Assembly: GCA_934193545.1 (NCBI GenBank)
Contig: CAKPVL010000057.1
Location: 1-5,082, forward strand
From: an uncultured Granulicatella sp.
GTDB taxonomy: Bacteria > Bacillota > Bacilli > Lactobacillales > Aerococcaceae
Direction: 5' to 3'
DNA: 5,082 bases
Shown: piece after piece, positions 1 through 5,082 of the stretch
Layout: each line of letters opens with the position of its first letter
Position numbering within the stretch: the stretch's first letter is position 1
Notes under the pieces: generated by a model
The model's database searches: none
The model's input: the letters and a program-made list of their open reading frames with translations, nothing else
What the model was told of the DNA's origin: nothing
Translations under genes and position numbers: made by a program

Positions 1-2
1 AG

Positions 3-56
3 AATCATGCGGATTCTATAAAAGCAGTAATGGGGAATCATATCAAAACGAATTAA
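3..56 (+). CDS. Possible C-terminal end of a convergent gene, unidentified
   Basis: The + strand frame beginning at position 3 is open from the window edge to a TAA at 54-56, encoding a 17-residue end that reads NHADSIKAVMGNHIKTN. The stop falls exactly at the foot of a strong + strand terminator (55-91), which is the arrangement expected at the end of a gene. I cannot assign a family from so little. A competing + strand frame, starting at position 2, stays open to 189 but runs through the terminator, so I prefer this one. It could equally be non-coding repeat sequence. Confidence 0.25.
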   Translation, partial: NHADSIKAVMGNHIKTN

Positions 57-91
57 CGGGAGTTAGGAATTCATTCCTTACTCCCGTTTTT
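55..91 (+). terminator. Intrinsic terminator facing thrS
   Basis: On the + strand AACGGGAGTTAGGAAT and ATTCCTTACTCCCGTT form a 16-position stem with one T-T mismatch and only a two-base gap at the centre (so the innermost pairs must open), running into five T. The minus strand lacks a comparable T run after the hairpin. It probably ends transcription of a convergent gene lying to the left of the window and insulates it from thrS. Confidence 0.75.
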
Positions 92-281
92 GAGGCTTTG
101 AAGATGAGAGACCCAAGGCTCGAGCCGGTATCCCATTACAGCTTTTATGAAGACATCCGCAATGATTCGAAAGAACGAAATCTCCATTAATTGCACTCTT
201 ATCCTTTTATAAGAATCATCCTCATCCTTCTTAAACCACCCCAGCCATAAATCAAAACCTTCGGTTTTATATTTAAAGCAC
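71..281 (-). other. Stretch without a recognised gene; orphan open frame, possibly a gene remnant
   Basis: Between the thrS terminator and the + strand terminator there is no gene that I recognise. One minus-strand frame stays open to a TGA at 73-71. Extended upstream it would have to start at a TTG (349) inside thrS and cross the thrS terminator, with no clear Shine-Dalgarno; an internal ATG at 187 also lacks one. The peptide from 280 is nevertheless protein-like, with GFDLWLGWFKKDEDDSYKRI and later FIKAVMGYRLEPWV. A related peptide, IKAVMGN, is encoded by the inverted repeat arm on the + strand. It may be the 3' remnant of a lost gene or mobile element, or chance. A small hairpin AAAACC-TTC-GGTTTT lies at 254-268. 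Confidence 0.3.
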
Positions 282-311
282 AAAAAAAGACTCGTATTGC
301 TACGAGCCTTT
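282..311 (-). terminator. Intrinsic terminator of thrS
   Basis: On the minus strand AAAGGCTCGTA and TACGAGTCTTT form an 11-pair stem with one G-U wobble, closed by a GCAA (GNRA) tetraloop and running into seven T. It begins 6 bases after the thrS stop codon. The A/T-rich stem base could give some function on the other strand, which has AAAG before and CCTTTG after the hairpin but no T run. Confidence 0.92.
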
Positions 312-317
312 GAAAAA

Positions 318-2267
318 TTAGTCTTCAAGCGGGCGAGAGAAGTTTGCAATCTCGCGTTGTACGTATTCTAAGTACGCTTCAACAGACATTGATTTAGTTT
401 CTTTAGAACCATAACGACGAACAGTTACAGTACCTTCTTCAACCTCTTTATCCCCAATTACTAATTGATAAGGGATTTTTTGAGTTTGAGAAGCACGGAT
501 CTTGTAACCCATTTTTTCATTACGGTCATCAAGTTCTACACGCATTCCTAAGCGAGCCATTTTTTCTTTCAACTCACGTGCAGCATCATAATGATGTTCC
601 ACACTTACAGGAATGATTGTTGCTTGAACTGGAGCTAACCAAGTTGGGAATGCTCCTTTGTATTCTTCGATTAAGTAAGCTACGAAACGTTCTGCAGTTG
701 AAACAACCCCACGGTGGATAACCACTGGACGGTGAGTATTATCTCCATCTTCACCAACGTATGTTAAGTCGAAGCGTTCTGGTAATAAGAAGTCTAATTG
801 GATTGTAGACATTGTTTCTTCTAATCCCATTGCAGTACGGAATTGAATATCTAATTTAGGACCGTAGAATGCTGCTTCACCGATAGCTTCGAAGTATTCT
901 AATCCCATTTCATCCATGGCTTCTTTTAACATTGATTCTGCTTTGTTCCACATTTCATCGTCATCGAAGTATTTATGTTTATCTTCAGGATCACGATAGC
1001 TTAAACGGAAGCGGTAATCTTTTACGTTGAAGTCGCTATATACTTCACGGATTAAGTCTAAAATACGTTTGAATTCGTCTTTAATTTGGTCAGGACGAAC
1101 GAATGTATGTCCATCGTTAAGAGTCATTTCACGTACACGTTGTAAACCAGATAACGCACCTGATTTTTCATAACGGTGCATCATTCCTAATTCAGCAATA
1201 CGAATTGGTAATTCACGGTAGCTGTGGATGTGGTTTTTATAAACCATCATGTGGTGAGGACAGTTCATTGGACGTAATACAAGCATTTCGCCATCGCCCA
1301 TGTCCATTGGTGGGAACATATCTTCTTGATAGTGAGCCCAGTGACCTGAAGTCTTGTAAAGACCTACATCAGCCATAACTGGAGTGTACACGTGTTGGTA
1401 TCCAAGGCTGATTTCTTTATCCACGATGTAACGTTCAATTGTACGACGGATTGTAGCTCCTTTTGGTAACCAGAATGGTAATCCTGAACCAACTTCTTGG
1501 CTAATCATGAATAAGTCTAATTCTTTACCTAATTTACGGTGGTCACGTTCTTTAGCTTCTTCACGCATCTTCAAGAATTCTTTTAAGTCTGCTTTATCGA
1601 AGAATGCTGTACCGTAAACACGTTGCATCATCTTGTTGTTAGAGTCACCTCTCCAGTAAGCTCCCGCAAGTGATAATAGTTTGAAGACTTGGATACGTCC
1701 TGTTGAAGGAACGTGGATACCACGACATAAGTCTACGAAGTCTTCTTGTTGGTAAACAGTGATTGTTTCATCTTCTGGTAAACCGTTAATTAATTCTACT
1801 TTATAAGGGTCGTTAGCGAAGATTTTTAACGCTTCTTTACGGCTTACTTCGCGACGAACGATTGGATAGTTTTCTTTAACGATTTTCATCATTTCTGCTT
1901 CCACTTCTGGAAGAGCATCTTCAGTTAATTGATTTGGCATATCAGTATCGTAGTAGAATCCTGTTTCAATCGCAGGTCCAACTCCGAAGTGAATTCCTGG
2001 GTATAAACGAGTTAATGCGTGTGCTAATAAGTGTGCTGTTGAGTGACGTAAGATTCCTAATGCATCTTCGTGATCTGGTGTAACGATTTCGATAGAAGCA
2101 TCTTCTTCGATTGGACGATCGAAGTCTACTAATTCTCCGTTCACTTTACCTGCTAATGCTTTTTTCGCTAAGCTTTTGCTAATGCTTTCTGCAACTTCTT
2201 TTACTGTAATTCCTTTTGGAAACTCCTTAACGGCACCATCTGGAAAAGTAATTTTAATCATTGACAT
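318..2267 (-). CDS. thrS: Threonine--tRNA ligase (ThrRS)
   Basis: This cytoplasmic class II synthetase charges tRNA-Thr with threonine using ATP. At 649 residues it is a normal full-length bacterial enzyme. The TGS domain covers about 1-62. The editing domain that removes serine from Ser-tRNA-Thr carries both expected motifs, H75-x3-H79 and C181-x3-H185. In the catalytic core the zinc and threonine ligands are all present: C336 in [10 protein letters not shown]387 in LNDGHTF and H518 in VVIHRG. Motif 2 is the [17 protein letters not shown] stretch (364-380), and motif 3 lies in the [14 protein letters not shown] segment (515-528). The anticodon-binding domain runs from about 545 to the end. 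Nothing appears truncated or substituted. Expression is controlled by the T-box leader upstream, and the gene ends in TAA seven bases before a strong terminator. It appears monocistronic, apart from possible read-through from dnaI. Confidence 0.98.
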   Translation of the reverse strand: MSMIKITFPDGAVKEFPKGITVKEVAESISKSLAKKALAGKVNGELVDFDRPIEEDASIEIVTPDHEDALGILRHSTAHLLAHALTRLYPGIHFGVGPAIETGFYYDTDMPNQLTEDALPEVEAEMMKIVKENYPIVRREVSRKEALKIFANDPYKVELINGLPEDETITVYQQEDFVDLCRGIHVPSTGRIQVFKLLSLAGAYWRGDSNNKMMQRVYGTAFFDKADLKEFLKMREEAKERDHRKLGKELDLFMISQEVGSGLPFWLPKGATIRRTIERYIVDKEISLGYQHVYTPVMADVGLYKTSGHWAHYQEDMFPPMDMGDGEMLVLRPMNCPHHMMVYKNHIHSYRELPIRIAELGMMHRYEKSGALSGLQRVREMTLNDGHTFVRPDQIKDEFKRILDLIREVYSDFNVKDYRFRLSYRDPEDKHKYFDDDEMWNKAESMLKEAMDEMGLEYFEAIGEAAFYGPKLDIQFRTAMGLEETMSTIQLDFLLPERFDLTYVGEDGDNTHRPVVIHRGVVSTAERFVAYLIEEYKGAFPTWLAPVQATIIPVSVEHHYDAARELKEKMARLGMRVELDDRNEKMGYKIRASQTQKIPYQLVIGDKEVEEGTVTVRRYGSKETKSMSVEAYLEYVQREIANFSRPLED

Positions 2268-2270
2268 TTT

Positions 2271-2280
2271 CTTCCTTCTT
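2271..2280 (-). promoter_or_regulatory. Ribosome binding site of thrS
   Basis: The minus strand reads AAGAAGGAAG, with its GG 6 bases before the ATG at 2267. A second in-frame ATG is two codons later (2261), where the spacing would be 12 bases, so the first ATG is preferred. The resulting start [11 protein letters not shown] resembles the remembered start of Bacillus ThrS. Confidence 0.6.
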
Positions 2281-2305
2281 TCTTTTTGAAATTTCTGAAA
2301 TAAAC

Positions 2306-2340
2306 AAAAAATCCCATAGTCTGCTCCTGCAAACTATGGG
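2306..2340 (-). terminator. Intrinsic terminator of the thrS T-box
   Basis: The minus strand has CCCATAGTTTGC, a loop AGGA, then GCAGACTATGGG, forming a 12-pair stem with a single U-G wobble, followed by A and six T. The 5' arm begins with the bases used by the antiterminator. It would stop transcription before thrS when tRNA-Thr is charged. Confidence 0.92.
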
Positions 2341-2557
2341 ACGTCATATTCTACGTGGTTCCACCCAAATTTGTTCATCAAAAAAGATGAACCTCAACGG
2401 AATAACGCTCCGATGCGCCTTGCTCTACTGAATTCAAGCAAAGATTCAAAAGTGGTAAAACTATTCCGGATGAAGTGTTGCACCAACCCACTTCTCGCTG
2501 AAATGTAACCAAGAGATAGTTTCTTGTCTTTTTCATCATTTTCAAAATATTTAGTTC
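2306..2557 (-). promoter_or_regulatory. T-box riboswitch leader of thrS, threonine specific
   Basis: This leader senses uncharged tRNA-Thr and allows read-through into thrS when threonine is limiting. The T-box sequence AAATTTGGGTGGAACCACG lies at 2372-2354, and its TGGA (2363-2360) would pair with the NCCA end of the tRNA, predicting a U discriminator base. Stem I spans about 2533-2440: AAAGA pairs with TCTTT at its base, AAACTAT with ATAGTTT above, and a distal AAGTG/CACTT hairpin carries a GGTG loop preceded by AGCGAG. The 3' side of the specifier loop reads TACCACT, giving the Thr codon ACC at 2456-2454, in agreement with the downstream gene. Stem III is GTTCATC/GATGAAC at 2392-2373. In the antiterminator TGGG pairs with CCCA and ACGT with ACGT around the TGGAACC bulge; the CCCA is also the 5' foot of the terminator, so the two forms exclude each other. 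Confidence 0.93.
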
Positions 2558-2563
2558 ATTAGT

Positions 2564-2592
2564 ATTTAACCACTAATCTTTCATATTTTCAA
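2564..2592 (-). promoter_or_regulatory. Probable sigma-A type promoter of the thrS leader
   Basis: On the minus strand a TTGAAA (2592-2587) is followed by exactly 17 bases and TTAAAT (2569-2564), with TGG directly before it to give an extended -10 TGGTTAAAT. The -35 matches consensus at 5 of 6 and the -10 at 4 of 6. Transcription would begin near 2557, 24 bases before stem I of the T-box, and the promoter starts 11 bases after the dnaI stop. Confidence 0.65.
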
Positions 2593-2602
2593 GCATTTTC
2601 AA

Positions 2603-3526
2603 TTATGATGGATTTCTGTGATTTTGTCCATCGACAAAATACTCTTTTGCTAAGAAACGAATTCGTTCAATCAGACGTTTTGCTTTAAGAAGCTCTTGGT
2701 CTCCTTTGTTTGAATGAGCAAAGTGCGCTTCTAACTGATCAATCGTGAAGTTCGATGTGAAGAACGTTGGTAATTCTTGCAACATACGGTGTTGTAAGAT
2801 AACCATCAACACTTCATCTCTGAACCATGCGCTATTCATTTCCGCACCGATATCATCCAACACTAAGATTGGTGTGTTTTTAATCGATACTAATTTCGCT
2901 TCAACGGTATTGGTCGCAATGGCTTGCTTAATTTCTGCGCTGTACGTTGGAACATTGACAAGCGTCGTTTCAACGCCGTTCTCAGAAAGCTCATTTGCTA
3001 AGGCACCCATCATATATGTTTTTCCAACACCAAAAGGTCCTGCTAAGTATAATCCTTTGTGGTATGTAGTGCTGTCCGTTTTGTAAGCTTCGATAAAATT
3101 CAATAACTCTCGAATGACATCTTCTCTCTCTTTTGTAAGAGCCGTATCAGAGAAACGAGCCTCCGCGATATTTTTTGGCATATTGATGGAATGAATCAGG
3201 CGTTTACGTTTACGTTCTCTTTCCTCACGAATTGCTTCTTCGGTACGTTTGTAATTCACTAAAATAAATCCATTATGCACTTCTAAACATGGTTCGAGAC
3301 CTGGAGCTTTCACTTCCTTGTTGTTCTTTCTGGCATCTCTTTCCATTCGAAACTCCAATAACGCAGACAATCCTTTACGAATAGCTTCCGGAGTCAATTC
3401 TTCTTTATGTTGTTCAAGAAAAGCTTTCACATCTTCATCTTCAAAGATTTCTTTTTCGATGTTTTGCATGTTCGGCATGCCTTGTGTTGCTCCTCTTTGA
3501 TCTAAAAATCCTTTTAACCCTTCCAA
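2603..3526 (-). CDS. dnaI: DnaI, AAA+ helicase loader for primosome assembly
   Basis: DnaI is the AAA+ ATPase that loads the replicative helicase onto DNA together with DnaB and DnaD. I start it at TTG 3526 (307 residues). An in-frame GTG at 3535 would add three residues but lies inside the Shine-Dalgarno. Numbered from TTG, the C-terminal ATPase domain shows Walker A GPFGVGKT at 163-170, Walker B ILVLDDIG at 220-227, the sensor-1 region TSN at 257-259 and a basic segment RLIERIR at 284-290, as in DnaC/DnaI loaders. The N-terminal helicase-binding half (about 1-95) is followed by a strongly basic helix with RERERKRKR at about 101-109. The zinc ligands of the Bacillus DnaI N-terminal domain are not present: the only cysteine in the whole protein is C80. 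The gene is 14 bases after dnaB and ends in TAA with no terminator before the thrS promoter. Confidence 0.93.
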   Translation of the reverse strand: MEGLKGFLDQRGATQGMPNMQNIEKEIFEDEDVKAFLEQHKEELTPEAIRKGLSALLEFRMERDARKNNKEVKAPGLEPCLEVHNGFILVNYKRTEEAIREERERKRKRLIHSINMPKNIAEARFSDTALTKEREDVIRELLNFIEAYKTDSTTYHKGLYLAGPFGVGKTYMMGALANELSENGVETTLVNVPTYSAEIKQAIATNTVEAKLVSIKNTPILVLDDIGAEMNSAWFRDEVLMVILQHRMLQELPTFFTSNFTIDQLEAHFAHSNKGDQELLKAKRLIERIRFLAKEYFVDGQNHRNPS

Positions 3527-3532
3527 TTCGTT

Positions 3533-3540
3533 CACCTCCG
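3533..3540 (-). promoter_or_regulatory. Ribosome binding site of dnaI that contains a decoy GTG codon
   Basis: The minus strand just after the dnaB stop reads TAACGGAGGTGAACGAATTG. The near-perfect Shine-Dalgarno CGGAGGTG includes the in-frame GTG at 3535-3533, so that GTG cannot sensibly be initiated from the same Shine-Dalgarno. The in-frame TTG at 3526-3524 is 6 bases downstream, which is ideal spacing. The site therefore decides the dnaI start in favour of TTG. Confidence 0.8.
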
Positions 3541-4980
3541 TTATTGTTGTTCCCTTTGATTACTTGTTTTTAATTTTGCGATTTGCTCGGCTAAATTACT
3601 TGAAACTTGTGAGGATTGGCCTTCACTAGGAGCAGGAGTTTGTTTCACCTTCGCATTAGAATCTTTGGCCCAATCTGGCAATTGTTCTTGATAGCCACCC
3701 GGTCTTCTGTAGTTATTCTTACCTGCATTATGCAGCTGTTGTTTGCGTTTCACTTCTCGTTGCAAGTCGCGGTTTCTAACTGCTTCCATCGCCTCTTGAG
3801 CCGTCTTGATTTCTTTTGTAGCCCAGTCGTTGGCAATGGCATCGATAAAGTTTCGAGCCAGTGTCGCATTATCGAGTTGCACCAATGCGTAGTGGAATAA
3901 AATATTTAACACTTCGTTTGGCAAGCCGCTAACAGATACTAAATCAAAAATTAATTGTCGCTCTGCTTTTGAAACATAACCTTTCTTTTGCGCCTTGATG
4001 CTTGAAACAAAGTCGATTGGCGCCATTCCTTTAGCCGCTTGAATCAATTGCTGGATGGCTAACTCTTCTTCTGACACGCCTTCCACTACTTGCACTTCAG
4101 TCGATTCTGCCACAGGAGTTTCTACGACTTCTTCACTACGAAGTTGCGTCACTTTATCCTGAGCAGCCTCTTGCCCTAATTTCAACAAGAACTCTTCATC
4201 AATGACCTTCGTTGTTAAATCAGACGCAATCACTAAGAATTGCGCGATTTCTTGTTCAGTAAAACCATAGGCGCGGTATAAGGCGTCGACGATTTTGCGA
4301 ACTCCCTTAGTGATGGAATTCAAATCGACGAATTCTGTTTTTAACAGCCCTTCGATTAAATCCCAATCCACATCCGACGTAAACTCGAATTCAGGTTGTT
4401 GCTTACTATCTAATACCATACGATTTTCTTGTGCGTGGTTTCTTGTATAAGATTCCATGTTATAAGGAAGTCGGTACGCTTCTTCAAACTGCGCACTGTC
4501 GTTCTCTCCTAAGTCGCCTGGTTTCGACACTAAGAATCGTTGTTTTAATTTCTCAAAACGATGATTCCCAATTTGGTTTAACAGTAATGTCGAAAGCAAG
4601 GCATCTTTGAAAAAGAGACGCGGAGACGTTGGGGCTTGTAATTCCATCGTGTACGTTTGAGGGCGTGAAGCGGTTGGCTCCTTACGATACGTTTTGAGTA
4701 ACCCAATCCCTTCCAAACGAGTTTTGGCTAAGTAAAAGTCTGGCATTCCTAAATTCGTCATGGACAATAATTCAGAAATGGAGAAGACTTCGCTCTCATA
4801 TTCCGATGGAGATAACTCACCGTACAAAGTCGCATACAAAAGAGTCGCTTCTTTCCCAATGAACGGAGCGTATAATTGCATTAAAAATTGGATTTCTCTT
4901 TCGGTAATCCACACAGGTTGTACCACGAGGATACCGTCTTTAGGCTTATACTGTGCCCACGGAAACTCTTTTGAGTGCAT
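3541..4980 (-). CDS. dnaB: DnaB, replication initiation and helicase co-loader protein (DnaB/DnaD family)
   Basis: This 479-residue protein is the Firmicutes DnaB, which is not the helicase. With DnaD and DnaI it recruits the replicative helicase DnaC to the origin and to restart sites. Its length is close to the roughly 470 residues of the Bacillus subtilis protein. From the sequence, residues 1-150 look like the winged-helix region, about 200-275 the first DnaB/DnaD homology domain, and about 310-400 the second. The second carries F378-x3-I382-x3-W386, corresponding to the family signature YxxxIxxxW with Phe in place of Tyr. An acidic linker, about 281-307, joins the two domains. The tail from 404 is basic (KRKQQ), then Gly/Tyr- and Gln/Ser-rich and probably disordered. 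The TAA stop is at 3543-3541. Translation starts from ATG with AGGAAGGA upstream. It lies between nrdR and dnaI in one apparent operon. I see no internal promoter. Confidence 0.93.
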   Translation of the reverse strand: MHSKEFPWAQYKPKDGILVVQPVWITEREIQFLMQLYAPFIGKEATLLYATLYGELSPSEYESEVFSISELLSMTNLGMPDFYLAKTRLEGIGLLKTYRKEPTASRPQTYTMELQAPTSPRLFFKDALLSTLLLNQIGNHRFEKLKQRFLVSKPGDLGENDSAQFEEAYRLPYNMESYTRNHAQENRMVLDSKQQPEFEFTSDVDWDLIEGLLKTEFVDLNSITKGVRKIVDALYRAYGFTEQEIAQFLVIASDLTTKVIDEEFLLKLGQEAAQDKVTQLRSEEVVETPVAESTEVQVVEGVSEEELAIQQLIQAAKGMAPIDFVSSIKAQKKGYVSKAERQLIFDLVSVSGLPNEVLNILFHYALVQLDNATLARNFIDAIANDWATKEIKTAQEAMEAVRNRDLQREVKRKQQLHNAGKNNYRRPGGYQEQLPDWAKDSNAKVKQTPAPSEGQSSQVSSNLAEQIAKLKTSNQREQQ

Positions 4981-4989
4981 TCTTGTAAT

Positions 4990-4997
4990 TCCTTCCT
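4990..4997 (-). promoter_or_regulatory. Ribosome binding site of dnaB, overlapping the nrdR stop
   Basis: The minus strand reads AGGAAGGA, ending 9 bases before the ATG at 4980. Its first bases are inside the TAG stop of nrdR. This supports the ATG at 4980 as the dnaB start and suggests translational coupling with nrdR. Confidence 0.75.
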
Positions 4998-5082
4998 ATT
5001 TTTCTTGGCTGTCCATAATCATAGACATTCTTTCTAATTCTTTTAAGAACATTTTGCGGTCTGTAAATTGACGATACACACT
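4996..5082 (-). CDS. nrdR: NrdR, transcriptional repressor of ribonucleotide reductase genes (C-terminal end only)
   Basis: Only the last 28 codons and a TAG stop are in the window; the start lies beyond the right edge. The visible peptide opens with SVYRQFTD and continues with a short charged helix (FLKELERM), which matches the end of the ATP-cone domain of NrdR as I remember it. NrdR is a zinc-ribbon plus ATP-cone protein that senses nucleotide state and represses ribonucleotide reductase operons. The identification is supported by its neighbour, because nrdR commonly precedes dnaB and dnaI in Firmicutes. The stop is 15 bases before the dnaB start, and the AG of the TAG stop forms part of the dnaB Shine-Dalgarno, so the two genes are almost certainly co-transcribed. 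The zinc ribbon and the nucleotide-binding residues cannot be checked here. Confidence 0.85.
   Translation of the reverse strand, partial: SVYRQFTDRKMFLKELERMSMIMDSQEK

Larger units (their letters stand above)
1..170. repeat. Imperfect long inverted repeat at the left edge
   Basis: Positions 2-34 on the + strand recur, inverted, at 168-132. The inner part is ATAAAAGC(A/T)GTAATGGG, 16 of 17 identical (18-34 against 148-132). The outer part shares GAATCAT and GCGGAT, with one single-base and one three-base length difference. About 97 bases lie between the arms, including the terminator hairpin at 55-88, which is not centred in the repeat. The left arm may continue beyond the window. Arms of this length and divergence suggest two copies of a genomic repeat or the ends of a small mobile-element remnant; the sequence does not say which. 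Confidence 0.6.

Noticed and set aside
117..126. Perfect 10-base palindrome GGCTCGAGCC
   Set aside because: It is short, has no loop or T run, and lies between the terminator hairpin and the right repeat arm. I see no reason to call it an operator.
2..189. A + strand frame open from the left edge to a TAA at 187-189
   Set aside because: It passes straight through a strong + strand terminator and is partly the mirror of the inverted repeat. No start or family is visible.
71..349. A 92-codon minus-strand gene starting within the end of thrS
   Set aside because: It starts at a TTG without a Shine-Dalgarno, overlaps thrS in another frame by 32 bases and runs through the thrS terminator. Only the part after the terminator is kept, as an unexplained open frame.
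2745..3086. A + strand open frame of 113 codons inside dnaI
   Set aside because: It is antisense to the well-supported ATPase domain of dnaI and has no family resemblance.
4760..5071. A + strand open frame of 103 codons across the dnaB start and nrdR end
   Set aside because: It is antisense to two recognised genes and their shared ribosome binding site region.
1..5082. CRISPR array, tRNA, rRNA, toxin-antitoxin or defence system
   Set aside because: No regularly spaced repeats, no cloverleaf-like sequence and no such proteins are visible; the window is ordinary core genome apart from the left edge.

Overview
The window is a conserved housekeeping locus of a low-GC Gram-positive bacterium (Firmicutes), read almost entirely from the minus strand. 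The gene order nrdR-dnaB-dnaI followed by a T-box leader and thrS, the A/T-rich regulatory DNA, the strong Shine-Dalgarno sequences and the Firmicutes-only helicase-loading proteins DnaB and DnaI all point there. A DnaI that lacks the zinc ligands of the Bacillus protein makes a member of Lactobacillales more likely than a Bacillus; that placement is inference from remembered family sequences.

Layout from the right edge, in the direction of transcription. The last 28 codons of nrdR enter at 5082 and stop at 4998-4996. After 15 bases comes dnaB (4980-3541), a helicase co-loader of the DnaB/DnaD family. After 14 bases comes dnaI (3526-2603 with a TTG start, or 3535-2603 with a GTG that lies inside the Shine-Dalgarno), the AAA+ loader of the replicative helicase. 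These three genes look like one operon linking dNTP supply control to replication initiation. No terminator separates dnaI from the next unit. A promoter (TTGAAA, 17 bases, extended -10 TGGTTAAAT) sits 11 bases after the dnaI stop and drives a threonine T-box riboswitch (about 2557-2306) with a visible ACC specifier, stem III, T-box sequence, antiterminator and terminator. thrS (2267-318) follows and ends in a strong hairpin terminator (311-282).

The left 280 bases hold no convincing gene. They contain a second strong terminator reading the other way (+ strand, 55-91), which probably ends a convergent gene lying outside the window, and an imperfect inverted repeat whose arms are 2-34 and 132-168. 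An unassigned open frame on the minus strand (281-71) carries one arm of that repeat. This is the only part of the window I cannot explain.

I see no undescribed system. The best second looks are the inverted repeat and orphan frame at the left edge, the missing zinc ligands in DnaI, the misleading dnaI start codon, and the possibility that the thrS T-box also receives transcription from the replication-initiation operon.
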